The position numbers were made by a program, and so were the translations under genes. This document shows positions 61,743-64,000 of a stretch of DNA of 64,000 nt, piece after piece. The stretch spans positions 6,200,001-6,264,000 of the forward strand of contig NZ_CP108487.1 of NCBI RefSeq assembly GCF_036226525.1, written 5' to 3'. This DNA is from Kribbella sp. NBC_01245 (GTDB lineage: Bacteria; Actinomycetota; Actinomycetes; Propionibacteriales; Kribbellaceae). Each line of letters opens with the position of its first letter. Position 1 is the stretch's first letter. The notes under the pieces are model-generated. The model was given only the letters and a program-made list of their open reading frames with translations. It was not told the DNA's origin and made no database searches.

Positions 61743-62429
61743 ATGGACTTCGACTGGAAACAGCTGACGGCAGAACTCGACTCGGTCGGATGCGCCTTGA
61801 CGCCACCATTGCTCACGCCGGCGCAATGCGGTGAGATCTCCGAGCTGTACGACGAGGTTGAGCGGTTCCGGGCGACGATCGACATGCAGCGCTACCGGTT
61901 CGGGTCGGGCCAGTACCGGTACTTCGACCACCCGCTTCCCGAACTGGTCGCCGAACTCCGGGAGGCGTTCTATCCGCATCTGCTGCCGATCGCGCGCGAG
62001 TGGGCGGATCGGCTGGGACGGCCCGCGCCTTGGCCGGACACGTTGGCCGAGTGGCTCGACGACTGCCATCGCGCCGGCCAGACCCGGCCGACGCCGATCC
62101 TGCTCAAGTACCAGGCGGGTGACTGGAACGCGCTTCATCGCGATCTGTACGGCGATCTGGTGTTTCCGCTGCAGGTGGTGATCGGTCTGGACCGGCCCGG
62201 TGTGGACCATGCCGGCGGCGAGTTCCTGCTGGTGGAGCAGCGGCCGCGGGCACAGTCTCGCGGCACGGTGACGCTGCTGCCACAGGGTCAGGGGCTGATC
62301 TTCACGACGCGAGACCGCCCGGTGGAGTCCGCGCGAGGCTGGTCGGCGGCACCGGTACGCCACGGTGTCAGCACGGTTCGCGCCGGCCTTCGTCACACGC
62401 TTGGCCTGGTATTCCACGACGCCGCCTGA
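61743..62429 (+). CDS. 2-oxoglutarate/Fe(II)-dependent oxygenase
   Basis: Soluble oxygenase of 228 residues. The facial triad is H132 and D134 (ALHRDLYGD) with H207 (VRHGV), and R217 (AGLRHTLG) is the likely 2OG-binding residue. KYQAGDWNALHRD is typical of bacterial prolyl-hydroxylase-like members. The substrate is unknown; pairing with a UbiA gene suggests tailoring of a small molecule, but it might also modify a protein. Confidence 0.85.
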   Translation: MDFDWKQLTAELDSVGCALTPPLLTPAQCGEISELYDEVERFRATIDMQRYRFGSGQYRYFDHPLPELVAELREAFYPHLLPIAREWADRLGRPAPWPDTLAEWLDDCHRAGQTRPTPILLKYQAGDWNALHRDLYGDLVFPLQVVIGLDRPGVDHAGGEFLLVEQRPRAQSRGTVTLLPQGQGLIFTTRDRPVESARGWSAAPVRHGVSTVRAGLRHTLGLVFHDAA

Positions 62430-62450
62430 TCGCTGACGCACACTGGGGGT

Positions 62451-62639
62451 ATGGCCCGAAGGACACCGCGGCAGCGTCGCATCGGCTACGTCATCCTCAT
62501 GGGCACGTGCTTCATCCTGATCGCGACGGCCTGGCTCCTAGTCCGCCACTTCTCCGTAACCGCCGCCATCGCCATGAGCGCCGTCGCCGCCTTCCTCCCA
62601 CCCATAGCCGCCATGTACGGCAACGACCCGCGCGAGTAA
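62451..62639 (+). CDS. Small membrane protein, DUF3099 family
   Basis: A 62-residue actinobacterial protein with two membrane segments (YVILMGTCFILIATAWLLV and AAIAMSAVAAFLPPIAAMY) and a basic N-terminus (MARRTPRQRRIG). The PPIAAMYGN ending is the family hallmark. ATG at 62451 follows GGGGG. Function unknown. Confidence 0.82.
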   Translation: MARRTPRQRRIGYVILMGTCFILIATAWLLVRHFSVTAAIAMSAVAAFLPPIAAMYGNDPRE

Positions 62640-62645
62640 CCCCGT

Positions 62646-62673
62646 TTGCGAATCGTCTGGGAGGTCGTATACT
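62646..62673 (+). promoter_or_regulatory. Sigma-70-like promoter
   Basis: TTGCGA (62646-62651) and TATACT (62668-62673) are separated by 16 bp, a good match to the housekeeping consensus and rare in this GC-rich window. No protein-coding gene follows in that direction. Confidence 0.55.
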
Positions 62674-62679
62674 GAGTGT

Positions 62680-62763
62680 GTCCGGGGCAGTAGCCCCAGG
62701 GAAGTGGACCCGGCAGTCATCCGGACGGTTGGCGAGCCGGGTTTCGCGCGTCTAGACCTCTTT
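62680..62763 (+). ncRNA. Possible small RNA, partly antisense to the DUF3800-like gene end
   Basis: Downstream of the promoter lies a structured stretch: GGGGC-agta-GCCCC (62684-62697), then ACCCGGC (62708-62714) pairing with GCCGGGT (62736-62742), and a CTCTTTT tract (62757-62763). It runs into the stop region of the convergent gene. It does not match tRNA, SRP RNA or tmRNA patterns. The call rests on promoter and folding only. Confidence 0.3.
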
Positions 62764-63267
62764 TAGGCAGCAGTACGTCGCCACGGAGTGGCGCCAGTCG
62801 CCCCCCTTGGCCCACGCCCACGCAATTGCGTCCGGGATCCAGAGCATTGGGTCCAACCGCGGTGCCAGCAGTTCGTATTGCAGTGTGTCCGTGCATCCGT
62901 GCTTGCGCGCCGCTGCGAAGAGGGTCTGGCGATCGAAGTCGACAGTGCTCTCGTCACGCTCGACTACCAACCGCTCTGCGGTATTCGCGATATCAGCAAC
63001 GACCGCTTCGAGGCACGCACGTCGTCCAACTGCGTTGTCGCGGTCTGCTCTGTAGAGCCTTACTGTCAGGTCGAATTCCGCCAGGACATCGAGGATCTTA
63101 CGCTGTCGGGGTGTTGATTCCTTCGTGAAGTGGATACGGCGCTGCCGCGGTAGTAGCAGCTGAGCCATTGCTCGGCGGTAGGTGTTGACGGAGGTGGCCT
63201 CACATTCGGCCGCTGCGACCAATAGGCCTCGAGTCTTGCTCTCGTCGACGAAAACATGGGCAGGCAT
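62752..63267 (-). CDS. DUF3800-like protein
   Basis: The 171-residue product begins MPAHVFVDESKTRG, and the acidic pair D8-E9 recalls the DUF3800 fold (RNase H-like), with a C-terminal PDAIAWAWAKGGDWR that holds another Asp. Between these are INFTKES-like and AVVADIANTAERL segments. No good ribosome site is seen, so translation may be leaderless from ATG 63267. DUF3800 proteins are often found in mobile or defence islands, but nothing else mobile is visible here. Confidence 0.6.
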   Translation of the reverse strand: MPAHVFVDESKTRGLLVAAAECEATSVNTYRRAMAQLLLPRQRRIHFTKESTPRQRKILDVLAEFDLTVRLYRADRDNAVGRRACLEAVVADIANTAERLVVERDESTVDFDRQTLFAAARKHGCTDTLQYELLAPRLDPMLWIPDAIAWAWAKGGDWRHSVATYCCLKEV

Positions 63268-63334
63268 AATTGCGACAAGCGTAGATCGTCGGAACCGCTG
63301 AAACTCCTTTATCCACAGGGCAAATCGGGGCAGG

Positions 63335-63979
63335 CTAGGGATTCTTCGGGCGGTTCAACTGGGCGACGGTGAGGCCGGCTAGGAGGGCGCCTAGGGTGCC
63401 GAAGGCCAGGTCGCCGAGGGTGTCGGTGTAGGCGGTTTGGAGTTCGGGGGAGTGGCGAACGAAGGCGACGAATTCGCCGAGTTCCCAGACGAGGGCGGCG
63501 GTGGTGCCGAAGCCGAGGGCGACCATGGTGGTCAGACCGCGGGAGGCGTTGCGGAGCGGGAAGGCGACCAGTACGCCGGCGGTGAGGAAACCCCAGAGGA
63601 CGAAGTGCATCGCGTCGTCCCACCAGCCGACGGTGTCGAAGAGGTCGAGGCGGTTACCGGCCAGGTCGACCAACCACGGCAGGGTGAGCAGCAGATCCGC
63701 GACCCACGGGAAGGCCCGCGCCCCGAGGCCGTCGTACGACGCATTGCGGGCGGTGTGCGAGCGGAGGCGGCGGACGGCGTACCAGATGATGGGGAGGGCC
63801 ATCGCGCCCAGCGGGTAGACGATCAGGCGGGCGGTGGAGGCTTTGCCTTTGATGCCGCTCAGGTCTGGCCAGATGAGGGCTGAGAGCAACAATCCGGCCA
63901 GCAGCAGCTTCGCGGTGATCGAGGCGATCATCGCCCAGCGGGGCCTGGCATCCGTCAACGGCAGCGTCATCGTCGTCAT
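63335..63979 (-). CDS. Integral membrane protein, DUF2238/YjdF-like
   Basis: The 214-residue protein has about six membrane segments. WWDDAMHFVLWGFL, ALVWELGEF and the closing YTDTLGDLAFGTLGALL match the YjdF/DUF2238 pattern. Function unknown. ATG at 63979 (or the fourth residue, ATG 63970) is the start. Its gene is on the same strand as the DUF3800-like gene, 68 bp upstream of it. Confidence 0.75.
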   Translation of the reverse strand: MTTMTLPLTDARPRWAMIASITAKLLLAGLLLSALIWPDLSGIKGKASTARLIVYPLGAMALPIIWYAVRRLRSHTARNASYDGLGARAFPWVADLLLTLPWLVDLAGNRLDLFDTVGWWDDAMHFVLWGFLTAGVLVAFPLRNASRGLTTMVALGFGTTAALVWELGEFVAFVRHSPELQTAYTDTLGDLAFGTLGALLAGLTVAQLNRPKNP

Positions 63980-64000
63980 GCGTCCATTCAGCCGGATTCG

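Noticed and set aside
62680..62763. tRNA or SRP RNA
   Set aside because: There is no cloverleaf, T-loop or the GGTCAGGCCCGGAAGG-type SRP core; kept only as a low-confidence small RNA.

Overview
The window is GC-rich, densely coded on both strands, with many GTG starts and 1 to 16 nt gene overlaps. This style, together with a SARP-type regulator, two Ser/Thr protein kinases, LemA, DUF3151, DUF3099 and an IdeR/DmdR-type iron box, points to a high-GC actinobacterium. My best guess is Kribbella or a near relative (Propionibacteriales), from recognition of style rather than from any search. No rRNA, tRNA, insertion sequence, prophage or CRISPR array was seen.

Layout. 0-6 kb: the 3' part of a peptide-binding protein, a convergent D-aminopeptidase, the threonine-to-glycine pair tdh-kbl, a class E-like sortase and pyrE. 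6-18 kb: two paralogous membrane-anchored proteins (one next to lemA), an XRE regulator divergent from a secreted von Willebrand A protein, a Ser/Thr kinase, a large SARP/NB-ARC/TPR regulator flanked by repeated sites, a small apparently inactive NlpC/P60-like protein, a DedA protein and a TrmH methyltransferase. 18-28 kb: an exopolysaccharide island (below). 28-35 kb: a six-gene hydroxyquinol/3-oxoadipate operon with a divergent IclR regulator and a clear operator. 35-44 kb: an amino-sugar-type SIS protein, GntR regulator, fructose-bisphosphate aldolase, an AbiEi/DUF559-like protein, HNH nuclease, DUF3151 with an upstream partial duplicate, a 29-bp tandem repeat, AraC, a VOC protein and purA. 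44-57 kb: a multi-TM Ser/Thr kinase, a secreted SGNH esterase, DJ-1 protein, two TetR/SDR pairs, a doubtful DUF4232 chimera, and a divergent polysaccharide lyase/unsaturated-uronyl hydrolase pair. 57-64 kb: siderophore reductase and importer under an iron box, a UbiA prenyltransferase, a 2OG oxygenase, DUF3099, a possible small RNA facing a DUF3800-like gene, and a DUF2238-like membrane protein.

The most notable region is 18.0-28.0 kb. A GalE epimerase is divergent from an overlapping operon that encodes a secreted deacetylase-like protein, a PelF-type glycosyltransferase, a 12-TM PelG-like membrane protein, a spherulin-4 (GH135-like) hydrolase, a GH114 endo-galactosaminidase lipoprotein and a degenerate response regulator. 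A short histidine kinase and a canonical response regulator follow. The parts match, function by function, the fungal galactosaminogalactan cluster (epimerase, glycosyltransferase, deacetylase, Sph3, Ega3) combined with Pel-like synthesis and export parts. It probably makes, trims and exports a partly deacetylated galactosamine-rich polymer.

A second theme is long, near-perfect hairpins of differing sequence at convergent gene ends (1.5, 28.0, 35.4, 44.7, 47.4 and 54.1 kb), which probably act as bidirectional terminators.
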